From contig NZ_JBCFYD010000002.1 in NCBI RefSeq assembly GCF_038594945.1, positions 1,116,001 to 1,180,000 on the forward strand: 64,000 bases of DNA, written 5' to 3'. Within the stretch, counting starts at the first letter, position 1. Each line of letters starts with the position of its first letter. Below are positions 47,283-57,110 of this stretch, piece by piece. The translations under genes and the position numbers were made by a program. The notes beneath the pieces are model-generated. The model did not search any database and was not told where the DNA came from. It worked only from the letters and a program-made list of their open reading frames with translations. Origin of the DNA: Fodinibius sp. Rm-B-1B1-1 (lineage in GTDB: Bacteria > Bacteroidota > Rhodothermia > Balneolales > Balneolaceae).

Positions 47283-49181
47283 ATGTTTAACACAAAACTA
47301 AAAATAGTTTCGGTAGCACTAATTGCCTTAATGGCTGTTACTGTTACTTCGTGTACGGACGATCTCAATACCAGTCCGATTGATGACGATGTTGAAACAT
47401 CAGAGTCAGTATACACCGGTCCAGATAAATACCGTCAAGTACTGGCTAAGTTATATGCAGGGTTTGCCACTACGGGTCAACAAGGACCTGCAGGTAATCC
47501 TGATATCCAGGGCATCGATGAAGGCTTTTCAAGCTATATTCGACAGCTGTGGGTTGCGCAAGAAATCTCAACAGACGAAGCTGTTGTAGGATGGAATGAT
47601 ACGGGCCTTCCCGAATTCAACTACCAAGAATGGAATGCCTCCAATGACTTTGTCATGGCGCTTTACAGCCGAATATACTATCAAATTGCCCTTGCTAACG
47701 AGTTTATTCGTAATGCCCAAGGCAATGACAACCAGCAGGTGCAGCAGTACCTTGCTGAAGCTCGTTTTTTGCGGGCACTTAGTTACTGGCATGCACTCGA
47801 TATGTTTGGTGGCAACGTACCATTTGTAACCGAAGACGATCCTGTTGGGGCCTACCAACCAGAACCAATTGGTGCACAGGAACTCTTCAATTACATTGAG
47901 ACTGAACTCACTGAAATTGAAAGTGAAATGCCTGCCCCTGGTGATAACGATTATGGACGTGCTGATCAGGGTGCCGTTTGGACGCTGTTAACGAAACTGT
48001 ACCTCAATGCAGAAGTGTATACTGATGAAGCTCGTTATGACGATGCCGTTACTTATGCCAACAATGTGATTGATCAAGGTGGTTATACCCTGGATGAAGA
48101 TTATGAGCACTTATTCATGGCCGATAACCATGAAGCCGAAGGATTGATTTTCTCTATCCCCTTTGATGGTGTGAATACCCAAACGTACGGTGGAACAACC
48201 TTCATCCACCATGCTGCTATTGGTGGTAATATGAATCCATCTAATTTTGGCACAGGCGAAGCCTGGGCCGGACATCGCACTACTCCGCAGTTTGTAGATA
48301 AACTGGATGAGGGTGAACGTTTTGAAGGATACGAAACAGAAAATCCTGGTGGAAACAACGAAGTATACGTTCCCGGTGGATATCAACCAAATAGTGGTTA
48401 TGGAGCCGAATGGTCTCCGGCTGATGCTCCCCCCCTTGTCTCAGAAAATAATGACGATGTATACACTGGTTACTTTTATGTGAACAGCGCAGGAGCAGAA
48501 ATACAAATTACTGCTGAACGAGACTGGAATGAATCATACGGTGGAGCGGATGGAAATCTCGAAGCAGGTGGAAGTAATATCATCTTACAAAAACCAGGTC
48601 TTCACAGAATGACTGTAGATCTAAACAACATGACCTACGAGGTTGATGCTGCTGATAGCCGAAACACCTTGTTTACTGACGGCCAGGAAAAAGAAATTCC
48701 AACACTGGCAGAATTTACAAATGGCTATGGTCTTGCAAAGTGGAAGAATGTTACACAAAGTGGCCAGTCAGGATCAGATGCCGTTTTTGTAGATGTTGAC
48801 TTCCCAATGTTCCGCCTTGCCGATGTCTACCTAATGTACGCAGAAGCCACATTGCGTGGAAATTCGGGTGATATGAACAAAGCTGTTGGTCTTATAAACG
48901 ATCTCCGAGAACGTTCATACGGTTCTGATATAGCAGATATCAGTTCTGGTGACCTTACACTCGAATTTATCCTCGATGAACGAGGAAGAGAACTGTATTG
49001 GGAAGGCCATCGCCGAACTGATCTCGTTCGATATGGACAATTTACCGGCAACGAATATGTTTGGTCATGGAAAGGAGAATCCTCTGATGGGAGAGGCACA
49101 GATGATCGGTATAACCTGTTCCCTATTCCTGCTGCCGATGTAAACTCAAACCTAAACTTAACCCAAAACCCGGGCTACTGA
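47283..49181 (+). CDS. SusD-family starch-binding lipoprotein with an inserted SusE/F-like module
   Basis: 632 residues, lipobox VTSC (C24). SusD features: EARFLRALSYWHALDMFGGN, GRADQGAVWTLLTKLYLNAE, and at the end LDERGRELYWEGHRRTDLVR with LFPIPAADVNSNLNLTQNPGY. Residues about 358-456 form an extra module absent from ordinary SusD proteins: EVYVPGGYQPN, EWSPADAP, DDVYTGYFYV, DGNLEAGGSNI and VDLNNMTYEV. The same pattern forms the first module of the SusE-like protein encoded next (residues about 161-256). The chain returns to SusD sequence afterwards, so this is an insertion, not a frameshift. It probably adds a second glycan-binding site at the lid of SusC. Confidence 0.92.
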   Translation: MFNTKLKIVSVALIALMAVTVTSCTDDLNTSPIDDDVETSESVYTGPDKYRQVLAKLYAGFATTGQQGPAGNPDIQGIDEGFSSYIRQLWVAQEISTDEAVVGWNDTGLPEFNYQEWNASNDFVMALYSRIYYQIALANEFIRNAQGNDNQQVQQYLAEARFLRALSYWHALDMFGGNVPFVTEDDPVGAYQPEPIGAQELFNYIETELTEIESEMPAPGDNDYGRADQGAVWTLLTKLYLNAEVYTDEARYDDAVTYANNVIDQGGYTLDEDYEHLFMADNHEAEGLIFSIPFDGVNTQTYGGTTFIHHAAIGGNMNPSNFGTGEAWAGHRTTPQFVDKLDEGERFEGYETENPGGNNEVYVPGGYQPNSGYGAEWSPADAPPLVSENNDDVYTGYFYVNSAGAEIQITAERDWNESYGGADGNLEAGGSNIILQKPGLHRMTVDLNNMTYEVDAADSRNTLFTDGQEKEIPTLAEFTNGYGLAKWKNVTQSGQSGSDAVFVDVDFPMFRLADVYLMYAEATLRGNSGDMNKAVGLINDLRERSYGSDIADISSGDLTLEFILDERGRELYWEGHRRTDLVRYGQFTGNEYVWSWKGESSDGRGTDDRYNLFPIPAADVNSNLNLTQNPGY

Positions 49182-49225
49182 TTTAGTCTGAGTCAAACGA
49201 TTTTAAATATTAAAACCGAATTACT

Positions 49226-50308
49226 ATGAAGAAACTAAGCCTACTATCATTTTTATTGGCCGGGCTCCTGATCTTCTCCTCTTGCGACAAAGGGGAGCTT
49301 GGGCCTGTTGCTAACTCTTCAGATCCTGAAGCACCCGAAATAAGTTCTCCCTCATCTGGTGAAAGTTTTGCCCTTAATGAGGAAAATGCCGAAGAAGTTG
49401 CAATGACTATCGAATGGTCTAAACCTGACTTCGGTTTCTCATCGGCTCCAACATACACCATTGAGTTTGCCGAAGCTGGCAGTGACTCTGGTTTTGTTGA
49501 ACTCGATAGAACGCAACAAACTTCTTATGATGTTGTAACACAAGACCTAAATAATGCCCTTATCGGTGAAGAATTCGCTACAGGTCAAGAGCACTCAATT
49601 GATTTAAGAGTAGTTGCTTCTCTTCCGGACGAATCAGTTTCACCAGTAATTTCTACAGCGAAAACAATAGCAATTACGCCTTACTTTGCAGAGATTAGCT
49701 ATCCGGAAATTTACGTACCAGGTGGCTATCAAGGAGCCAGTAATGAAGGCACTGACTGGACTCCAAGCGATGCTCCTGCCCTTTACTCTTTTGAAGACAA
49801 TGATATGTATGAGGGCTATGTATATATGGCTGGTACAGATAATCTTTTTAAGTTTACTCCTGATCCCACTTGGGATAATGGCGACTGGGGTGATACCGGA
49901 GCTGATGGTACCTTAGATGAAGGTGGAGACAATATTTCTCTTACCGAATCTGGATACTATTATATGGAGGTAGACCTAAATGACCTGACCTATTCAGTAA
50001 CAAATACCGAATGGGCTGTTACTGGTAGTGCTACACCAAATGGATGGGCCAATGAAGATGAAGGTATATCAGACCATAATATGACATATGATTCAGCAAA
50101 TAAGGTGTGGACTATTGATTTGAACTTGTCTGCAGGTGAAATGAAATTCCGTGCAAACGATGCGTGGGATATAGAATATGGTGATGACGAAGGTGACGGC
50201 AGGCTTGAATTAGGTGGTAGTAACATCGCTATTGAAGAAGCCGGTAATTATACCATTGAACTTGACCTTAGTGAAGCACCATTTAGTTACACGGTTACAC
50301 AAAACTAA
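49226..50308 (+). CDS. SusE-like surface lipoprotein with two starch-binding-type modules
   Basis: 360 residues, lipobox FSSC (C20). Layout: N-terminal SusE-type Ig domain (about 30-150, EVAMTIEWSKPDFGFSSAPT), first module (161-256, EIYVPGGYQGASNEGTDW ... MEVDLNDLTYSV), second module (about 259-358, EWAVTGSATPNGW ... MKFRANDAWDIEYGDD ... YTIELDLSEAPFSYTV). The second is the classical SusE/SusF starch-binding pattern. Captures starch on the cell surface. It ends the susCDE set; a strong terminator follows at 50331. Confidence 0.88.
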   Translation: MKKLSLLSFLLAGLLIFSSCDKGELGPVANSSDPEAPEISSPSSGESFALNEENAEEVAMTIEWSKPDFGFSSAPTYTIEFAEAGSDSGFVELDRTQQTSYDVVTQDLNNALIGEEFATGQEHSIDLRVVASLPDESVSPVISTAKTIAITPYFAEISYPEIYVPGGYQGASNEGTDWTPSDAPALYSFEDNDMYEGYVYMAGTDNLFKFTPDPTWDNGDWGDTGADGTLDEGGDNISLTESGYYYMEVDLNDLTYSVTNTEWAVTGSATPNGWANEDEGISDHNMTYDSANKVWTIDLNLSAGEMKFRANDAWDIEYGDDEGDGRLELGGSNIAIEEAGNYTIELDLSEAPFSYTVTQN

Positions 50309-50330
50309 GTTAAAATTAATCATCAGATTA

Positions 50331-50364
50331 AAGCCCACTCATCCATTGATGGGTGGGCTTTTTT
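50331..50364 (+). terminator. Intrinsic terminator after susE
   Basis: AAGCCCAC(T)CATC and GATGGGTGGGCTT form a long stem around a short loop, followed by six T. It separates susCDE from the two GH13 genes, which may be read through at lower level or have their own promoter. Confidence 0.88.
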
Positions 50365-50381
50365 ATTAACTCTACTTTTTT

Positions 50382-53252
50382 ATGCGACGTATTACTACTA
50401 CGCTCCTATTTATATTGGGGCTTATTATTACAGCGCAGGCGCAAGTTATCACAACCGTTCCAGAATTTCCTACCTTCGACCAGTCTGTGACCATTACCTT
50501 TGACGCCACCGAAGGGACCGGCGGACTCGAGGACTACTCCGGGGATGTCTATGCCCACACAGGAGTCATTACTGATGAAAGTACAGACAATTCAGATTGG
50601 AAATATGTTGTTGCCGAATGGGACGAAAATATCGAAAAAGCGAAAATGGAGCGTGATGCCAATAATCCGGATCTTTATACCTTGGAAATCACCCCCTCTA
50701 TTCGGGAGTACTATGGTGTATCTGAAGAAGAAACAATCGAGCAGATGGCATTCGTTTTTCGAAGCAGCGACGGAGCGCTGGAAGGCAAGGATGACGACGG
50801 AGAAGATATTTTTGCTACTGTTTACGAAGGATTCACAGTCGAATTCGACAATCCGACCAAAGACCCATCATTTTACGAGCTAAACAGCAGTATCACGATT
50901 GAAGGCAGCGCCATAACCGACAGCACAGAATACGAACTCACACTCTTTATCGATGGACAAGAGGAAGAACAGGTTACAGACCAAAGTCTCTCGTACAATT
51001 TTAACGCATCCACTAAGGGAAACTACACACTTACACTGGCTGGTACTGACGGTGCCACCTCAGATACGTTGTCACAGCAACTAATTGTAAATCCCGAAAT
51101 GACCGAACAGGCACGCCCACAAGGTCTGCAAGACGGTATTACCTACGTGGATGACAATACCATTCGGCTTTCGCTTTTTGCGCCGGACAAGGAGTTTGTC
51201 TACGTAATTGGTGGTTTTACGAATTGGAAAATTGATCCTAACTACTTCATGAACAAAGAAGTAGTAAATATTGATAGTAGCTATTACTGGATTGAATTTG
51301 ATATACCCGATCCTAACAAGGAATACGGCTTTCAATATTTGGTGGACGGAGAAGTTCGCGTGGCCGACCCCTATTCGGAAAAGATCCTACATCCCGAGGA
51401 CCAATATATATCCGAAGAAACATATCCCGGCTTACAACCTTACCCTAAGGAAACTGACTTTGCGGTTGGCATACTACAACCTGGCAAAGCTGAGTACCAA
51501 TGGCAGCACGAGCAATATGATCGCCCGGAGGATGACGAGCTTGTTATTTATGAATTGCTGGTTCGAGACTTTGTAGAAAATCACGATTACAAAACCCTTA
51601 CCGATACCTTGGACTATCTCGACCGACTGGGTGTTAATGCTATTGAACTGATGCCGGTGATGGAATTTGAGGGCAATAGCAGCTGGGGCTACAACTCCTC
51701 TTTTTTGTTTGCAACGGATAAATATTACGGCCCTGCTGAAGACCTTAAGGAATTCATTGACGAAGCCCATTCACGCGACATGGCGATTATATTGGATATC
51801 GTGCTGAACCACGTGTATGGTCAATCACCGCTGGTACGGCTCTGGAATGAGGGAGATTACGGGCGACCTATAGCTGAGAATCCATACCTAAATGTTGAAT
51901 CTCCCAATCAAACCTATTCCTGGGGATATGATTTCAATCACGAGTCACAAGCCACCAAGTATTACGTGGATCGAGTCACCCGCTACTGGCTGGAGGAATT
52001 TAATGCAGATGGCTACCGCTTTGATTTCACCAAGGGATTCACTCAAAATTCCGGAGACGGATGGGATCGGGATGATGATCGCATCCGGCTTCTTAAGCGC
52101 ATGGCCGATCAGCAGTGGGCAGTAGATGACTCTTCATACGTAATTCTTGAACATCTGACTGCTAACAGCGAAGAGCAGGAACTCTCCAACTATGGCATGC
52201 TACTTTGGGGCAACCAACACTACAATTACAAACAAGCCTCCATGGCGTATAACGACAACGAGGAAAGCGATTTTTCGGGCATTTATTATGAAGAGCGCAG
52301 CTGGGATGCCCCCAATTTACTGGGCTATATGGAAAGTCATGACGAAGAGCGTCTAATGTTTGAAAACCTTAACTACGGCGACAGCAATAGTAATGGCAAC
52401 TATGATATCACAGACGAAAATACGGCATTAAATCGCGTGAAGCTCTCAGCGGCCTTTTTCTTTCCCGTACCTGGGCCTAAAATGTTCTGGCAGTTTGGGG
52501 AATTAGGCTACGATTACAGCATTAATCACTGTGAAGATGGCTCTGTTAATGATGCCTGCCGGACATCGCCCAAACCCATTCGATGGGATTATTACGACGA
52601 TGAAGAACGTAAAAAACTGTATGACACCTACAGAGCCCTTATCAAACTTCGTACGTCGCATGAAGCCTTTACATCCAAAGAATCGGAGGTGACAATGAAC
52701 GTCGATGGTACGACCAAACGAATTGCGATCAGCCATCCCAAAATGGAAGTAACTATTGCCGGTAATTTTGATGTTGAAGATGCCGATTTACAGCCCCAGT
52801 TTTCGCAGTCCGGTGAATGGTACGATTTCTTTTCCGGGGATACGCTGTCGGTCAGTGATACCGATACCACCATTACCATGCAAGCGGGTGAATTTCATAT
52901 TTATACGACCGAGAAGTTTGAAAAGCCGGCCGGTAATCCAGTTTCGTTTGAGAGTAAAAATGGTGACGGAGAAGGTAAGACCACTGAGAAATTAGAGCTA
53001 CACCAAAACTACCCTAATCCATTCAATCCATCCACTACTATTCCCTACGACCTGCCCGAGGATGCCAAGGTACATTTGGAAGTCTTTAATATCTTGGGAC
53101 AAAAAGTTCTTGAACAAGATTTAGGCGAACAGACTGCCGGAGCCGACAAAGAAATCACCGTGGATTTTTCTCATCTTTCCTCGGGCGTATATATTTACCG
53201 AATACAAGCCGGTGGCGAGATCAAATCCAAAAAAATGATGATGGTGAAGTAA
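50382..53252 (+). CDS. Secreted GH13 alpha-amylase/pullulanase-type enzyme with type IX sorting domain
   Basis: 956 residues. Signal peptide (to about 21), N-terminal beta-sandwich modules of Bacteroidota amylases (about 22-240), a CBM48-like module (about 245-345, TIRLSLFAPDKEFVYVIGGF), GH13 barrel (about 395-790) and a C-terminal type IX secretion domain (about 875-956: LHQNYPNPFNPSTTIPYDLP ... GVYIYRIQAGG ... KKMMMVK). Catalytic residues: D548 in GYRFDFTKGF, E590 in VILEHLTAN and D654 in ESHDEER; the usual NHD reads SHD. It is predicted to be exported by type IX secretion and act on starch outside the cell. Precise linkage preference cannot be told. Confidence 0.9.
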   Translation: MRRITTTLLFILGLIITAQAQVITTVPEFPTFDQSVTITFDATEGTGGLEDYSGDVYAHTGVITDESTDNSDWKYVVAEWDENIEKAKMERDANNPDLYTLEITPSIREYYGVSEEETIEQMAFVFRSSDGALEGKDDDGEDIFATVYEGFTVEFDNPTKDPSFYELNSSITIEGSAITDSTEYELTLFIDGQEEEQVTDQSLSYNFNASTKGNYTLTLAGTDGATSDTLSQQLIVNPEMTEQARPQGLQDGITYVDDNTIRLSLFAPDKEFVYVIGGFTNWKIDPNYFMNKEVVNIDSSYYWIEFDIPDPNKEYGFQYLVDGEVRVADPYSEKILHPEDQYISEETYPGLQPYPKETDFAVGILQPGKAEYQWQHEQYDRPEDDELVIYELLVRDFVENHDYKTLTDTLDYLDRLGVNAIELMPVMEFEGNSSWGYNSSFLFATDKYYGPAEDLKEFIDEAHSRDMAIILDIVLNHVYGQSPLVRLWNEGDYGRPIAENPYLNVESPNQTYSWGYDFNHESQATKYYVDRVTRYWLEEFNADGYRFDFTKGFTQNSGDGWDRDDDRIRLLKRMADQQWAVDDSSYVILEHLTANSEEQELSNYGMLLWGNQHYNYKQASMAYNDNEESDFSGIYYEERSWDAPNLLGYMESHDEERLMFENLNYGDSNSNGNYDITDENTALNRVKLSAAFFFPVPGPKMFWQFGELGYDYSINHCEDGSVNDACRTSPKPIRWDYYDDEERKKLYDTYRALIKLRTSHEAFTSKESEVTMNVDGTTKRIAISHPKMEVTIAGNFDVEDADLQPQFSQSGEWYDFFSGDTLSVSDTDTTITMQAGEFHIYTTEKFEKPAGNPVSFESKNGDGEGKTTEKLELHQNYPNPFNPSTTIPYDLPEDAKVHLEVFNILGQKVLEQDLGEQTAGADKEITVDFSHLSSGVYIYRIQAGGEIKSKKMMMVK

Positions 53253-53285
53253 ATATTAAATTATGATACCGAAACAGACCCTACC

Positions 53286-53298
53286 CCCGAAAGTCGGG
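53286..53298. repeat. GC-rich hairpin CCCGA-AAG-TCGGG
   Basis: A perfect 5-bp stem in the 143-bp gap between two GH13 genes, with ACCC before it. No T run follows. It may be part of a dispersed intergenic element or a weak message-end structure. Confidence 0.3.
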
Positions 53299-53395
53299 AC
53301 ACAGCAAGGTCACGAGAATACTACAATTATTACTCAACAAAAATCTTTATCAGGTTTCTATTTTTGATCACATTTATAATACTAACTCTAATATT

Positions 53396-55264
53396 ATGCC
53401 CATAAATCACAACTTTCGTTCGCTGATTCTCTCACTTTTTTTCACGCTCTTTCTCTTTGGATCCGCCCATGCCCAAGATTATAATATCGATCGTGTGGAG
53501 CCGCTTCATTGGTGGGTTGGGATGGAAAATCCCGAGCTCCAGCTTATGATCTACGGTGATGATGTGGGGGACCTCTCTCCTGCTATTGATTATAAAGGCG
53601 TTATCATCAAACGTATCCAAAAGGTAGAAAACGACAACTACCTGTTTGTCTACCTGGATATCTCCAAGGATGCTGAGCCCGGCTCCTTTGATATTACCTT
53701 ATCGAAAGATGGCAAACAGGAACTTAGTCACGCCTATGAACTCAAAGAGCGGGAGGAAAACTCTGCTCAGCGTCAAGGATTCAACTCCTCGGATGTGATG
53801 TACTTGATTACGCCTGATCGTTTTGCCAACGGTAACTCCAACAACGACAGCATAGCGGGTTACCAGGACTCCCTCGATCGGGATGATGATTACGGACGTC
53901 ACGGTGGGGATATCCAAGGCATTATTAATCATCTGGATTACATCGAAGAAATGGGCTTTACGGCTATTTGGCTGAATCCCATAAAAGAAAATGCCATGAA
54001 AAGTTCCTCCTATCATGGCTATGCCACCACCGATTATTACAAAGTAGATCCACGGTATGGAAGCAATGAGCTTTATAAAAAACTGAGTGAAGAAGCTGAA
54101 AAACGGGGTATCAAGTTGGTTATGGATATGATTATGAACCACTCGGGCTCTAACCACTGGTGGATGAATGATCTGCCTACCGAGGACTGGGTGCATTATC
54201 CCGATGAATATCAGCAAACCAATCACCGGCGAACCACACTACACGATCCTTACGCCTCTGATATCGACACAAAACGAATGACAGACGGCTGGTTTGTGAA
54301 ATCGATGCCCGACTTAAATCAGGATAATCCCCTGTTGGCCGACTACCTAATTTACAACAGCCTCTGGTGGATCGAGTATGCAGGACTCGGTGGCATTCGT
54401 CACGATACCCATCCCTATGCCGGACAGGAATTTATGGCTGAGTGGACCTGCCGCATTATGGAAGAGTATCCGAACTTTAATATTGTAGGTGAAGAATGGA
54501 GTGTTGATCCGTTAGTAATATCTAAATGGCAGCGCGGCAGCGACAAGCCCGACGACTTTAGTTCCTGCCTGCCCAGCCTGATGGACTTCCCCATCCAGAC
54601 CACCCTCGTTGATGCCTTAACCAGCGAAGAAAGCTGGGGCAGTGGATTTGTGGACCTATACGAAACCCTGAGTTTTGATTATGCATATGCCAATCCCTTT
54701 AATATGGTGATCTTTCCCGATAATCACGATATGGATCGTTTTTATCGTCAGGTAAACCAAGACTTGGACCTGTACAAAATGGGACTGGCCTATATTATGA
54801 CGATGCGGGGTATTCCGCAGTTTTACTACGGTACGGAACTACTAATGAGTAACGAAAAAGAACACGACCACGGACAAATCCGCGAAGACTTCCCCGGGGG
54901 ATGGGAAAGCGATACCAAAAACGGTTTTACGGGTAAAGGCTTATCGGATAAGCAAAAAGAGGCCCAATCATTCGTCAAAAAGCTGGTCAACTGGCGAAAG
55001 AACAATCCCGTTATCCACGATGGCAAGCTCATGCAATATGCGCCCAATCATGATGGTACCTATGTTTACTTTCGATATAACGAAGAAAAATCGGTAATGG
55101 TGGCTTTTAACAAGGCGGAGGAAGCAAAAACATTAGACACCGATTACTACTACGAGCAACTGGGTGGTTTTAGCAAAGGAACCGATGTTATTACTGGCCA
55201 AACGTATGAGTTGGACACCCTCGAAATTCCAGCCCGTTCAGTGCTTATCCTGGAGTTGGAATAA
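53396..55264 (+). CDS. GH13 cyclomaltodextrinase/neopullulanase-type enzyme (SusA-like)
   Basis: 622 residues with a signal peptide (to about 26, GSAHAQ). An N-terminal cyclomaltodextrinase-type domain (about 30-125) precedes a GH13 barrel starting VMYLITPDRFANGNSNND. Catalytic residues: D337 in GGIRHDTHPYAG, E366 in NIVGEEWS, D445 in PDNHDMDR. This matches SusA, the periplasmic enzyme that trims imported maltodextrins. No lipobox or sorting domain, in keeping with a periplasmic place. Last gene of the plus-strand unit. Confidence 0.92.
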   Translation: MPINHNFRSLILSLFFTLFLFGSAHAQDYNIDRVEPLHWWVGMENPELQLMIYGDDVGDLSPAIDYKGVIIKRIQKVENDNYLFVYLDISKDAEPGSFDITLSKDGKQELSHAYELKEREENSAQRQGFNSSDVMYLITPDRFANGNSNNDSIAGYQDSLDRDDDYGRHGGDIQGIINHLDYIEEMGFTAIWLNPIKENAMKSSSYHGYATTDYYKVDPRYGSNELYKKLSEEAEKRGIKLVMDMIMNHSGSNHWWMNDLPTEDWVHYPDEYQQTNHRRTTLHDPYASDIDTKRMTDGWFVKSMPDLNQDNPLLADYLIYNSLWWIEYAGLGGIRHDTHPYAGQEFMAEWTCRIMEEYPNFNIVGEEWSVDPLVISKWQRGSDKPDDFSSCLPSLMDFPIQTTLVDALTSEESWGSGFVDLYETLSFDYAYANPFNMVIFPDNHDMDRFYRQVNQDLDLYKMGLAYIMTMRGIPQFYYGTELLMSNEKEHDHGQIREDFPGGWESDTKNGFTGKGLSDKQKEAQSFVKKLVNWRKNNPVIHDGKLMQYAPNHDGTYVYFRYNEEKSVMVAFNKAEEAKTLDTDYYYEQLGGFSKGTDVITGQTYELDTLEIPARSVLILELE

Positions 55265-55292
55265 GAACTATTCCACATAAGAAATCTTATTT

Positions 55293-55326
55293 AAAATGCC
55301 CGGCACCTTTAATGGGTCGGGCATTT
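55293..55326. terminator. Bidirectional terminator between convergent starch units
   Basis: AAAATGCCCG and CGGGCATTTT form a perfect 10-bp stem around a 14-nt loop, with A and T runs on either side, so it can stop transcripts from both directions. Confidence 0.85.
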
Positions 55327-55495
55327 TGTATTCGTCTTAACTATCTAATCTGGTTACATAGCTCTCTGCACAACGAATAGAGCCTGGGCAATTAAACTAT
55401 CCTTTCGGTACTCTGCTTTAGCTATAGCCTGGCAATAAATCATCAGACTATGATATTCCCGATGGCAAACCCAGCCACCGGATGGGAATAAATAA

Positions 55496-57061
55496 TTATT
55501 CGGCAGGTTCAAGAGCATCTGGCTCGTTCATTTCTTGTGCGGCTTTGTCATCCACAAAAATCATCATGAGGGCAGCAAACGCCATTGCTCCCCCTCCTGC
55601 TATCAGGGCAAAGATTGCTTCCCCACTAAAGAGATTTCTAAGCATGGTTCCCAAAATACTGGCCGCCACAATCTGTGGAATCACAATAAAGAAATTAAAC
55701 AATCCCATATACACGCCCATCTTCTTGGCAGGAATGGCTCCCGAAAGAATAGCATACGGCATAGCCAAAATACTGCCCCAGGCTACACCAATGCCTAACA
55801 TAGGCAGAATGAGCATCATGGGGTCACTTATCAGATAGATACTTGCAAGGCTTACTCCTCCTATCAACAGGGAAACGGCATGCACAATCTTGCGACTGGT
55901 CAATTTTGCAAAATACGGCAATGCAAATGCAATAAGAGCTGCAAACCCATTGTAGATAGCAAATAACATTCCCACCCAATCGGCTCCCTCATTATAGAGC
56001 GCCGTAGTCGTATCACTGGTTCCGTATACATGCGACGTAACCGCAGCAGTGGTATAAATCCACATGGCAAATAATGCAAACCATGAAAAGAATTGCACCG
56101 CCGAAAGCTGAACCATCGTTTTGGGCATACTTAAAAAATCAGAAACAACCACGACCAAACCGTGTTCATCTTTGCCCAATGTCTGCTGCATAAACCCGGC
56201 AACAGCCATAACCAACCCAAATACTGCTACACCAATGCTAAATATGTAAAGCTCTTGCTCAAAATTAGCGCCATAAATATAATAGGTTAACGCAAGTCCG
56301 GCAGCAATTAAAACTCCACCAATGGTGAACTTTCGCTGCGCAGTACCGGTATCAATCTCTCCTTTTTTCGCGGCATCAATGATAGACCCTTCTCCCGGTT
56401 CATTTTCTGAATATCGATCAAGCTCTTCGGGTGGATACTCTTCTGTCGTCCAAACCGTCCATAGAACAGCTCCCAAAAAAGTAGCTGCACCAATATAAAA
56501 CGACCATTGTACGGCCGGCGGAATTTTACCAGGTCCAGCGGTATTGGCCAATCCCACCCAGTTGGTCATAATATACGGCAATGCTGATGCAATCACGGCC
56601 CCTGTACCAATAAAGAAGGTCTGCATAGCAAATCCTTTGGTATGCTGGTCAGCGGGAAGCATATCCCCCACAAAAGCTCGAAATGGCTCCATAGAAATGT
56701 TAATCGAGGCATCCATAATCCAAAGCATACCCGCTGCCACCCACAACACAGGCGAATTGGGCATGATAATTAATGCCAGTGACGCAAAGATTGCTCCAAA
56801 TAGAAAATAGGGCCTTCGACGACCCAGGCTATTCCAAGTGCGGTCGCTCAGGTGACCAATAATGGGCTGGACGACCAATCCCGTAACCGGAGCCGCAATC
56901 CACAAAATGGGAATATCATCCACGCTTGCACCGAGAGTTTCAAAAATACGGCTAACGTTGGCATTTTGGAGAGCAAATCCGAATTGTATCCCCAAAAAGC
57001 CAAAGCTCATATTCCAGATATCCCAAAAACTTAGCTTAGGCTTTTCCGTCTGTTTATTCAT
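55496..57061 (-). CDS. MFS (GPH/SLC45-like) maltose transporter
   Basis: 521 residues, about 12 membrane segments. It starts LSFWDIWNMSFGFLGIQFGF, then QPIIGHLSDRTWNSLGRRRP, the pattern of Bacteroidota inner-membrane sugar transporters next to maltose phosphorylases. A charged cytosolic loop lies around residues 205-250. It brings maltose and short dextrins into the cell for GH65. Last gene of the lacI-led unit. Confidence 0.88.
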   Translation of the reverse strand: MNKQTEKPKLSFWDIWNMSFGFLGIQFGFALQNANVSRIFETLGASVDDIPILWIAAPVTGLVVQPIIGHLSDRTWNSLGRRRPYFLFGAIFASLALIIMPNSPVLWVAAGMLWIMDASINISMEPFRAFVGDMLPADQHTKGFAMQTFFIGTGAVIASALPYIMTNWVGLANTAGPGKIPPAVQWSFYIGAATFLGAVLWTVWTTEEYPPEELDRYSENEPGEGSIIDAAKKGEIDTGTAQRKFTIGGVLIAAGLALTYYIYGANFEQELYIFSIGVAVFGLVMAVAGFMQQTLGKDEHGLVVVVSDFLSMPKTMVQLSAVQFFSWFALFAMWIYTTAAVTSHVYGTSDTTTALYNEGADWVGMLFAIYNGFAALIAFALPYFAKLTSRKIVHAVSLLIGGVSLASIYLISDPMMLILPMLGIGVAWGSILAMPYAILSGAIPAKKMGVYMGLFNFFIVIPQIVAASILGTMLRNLFSGEAIFALIAGGGAMAFAALMMIFVDDKAAQEMNEPDALEPAE

Positions 57062-57110
57062 GGCAATATGTTTTCATTGAGATGATAGAAAGTTCAAACC
57101 ACGCTGACTG

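Noticed and set aside
53699-54226. 175-codon hydrophobic open frame antisense to the GH13 gene at 53396
   Set aside because: The hydrophobic look is a by-product of the opposite-strand composition; the GH13 gene is complete on the other strand.
55455-55488. Interrupted inverted repeat ATTCCC...GGGAAT after the MFS gene
   Set aside because: Stem broken by internal loops and no T run on the relevant strand; the bidirectional terminator nearby at 55293 is a better candidate.
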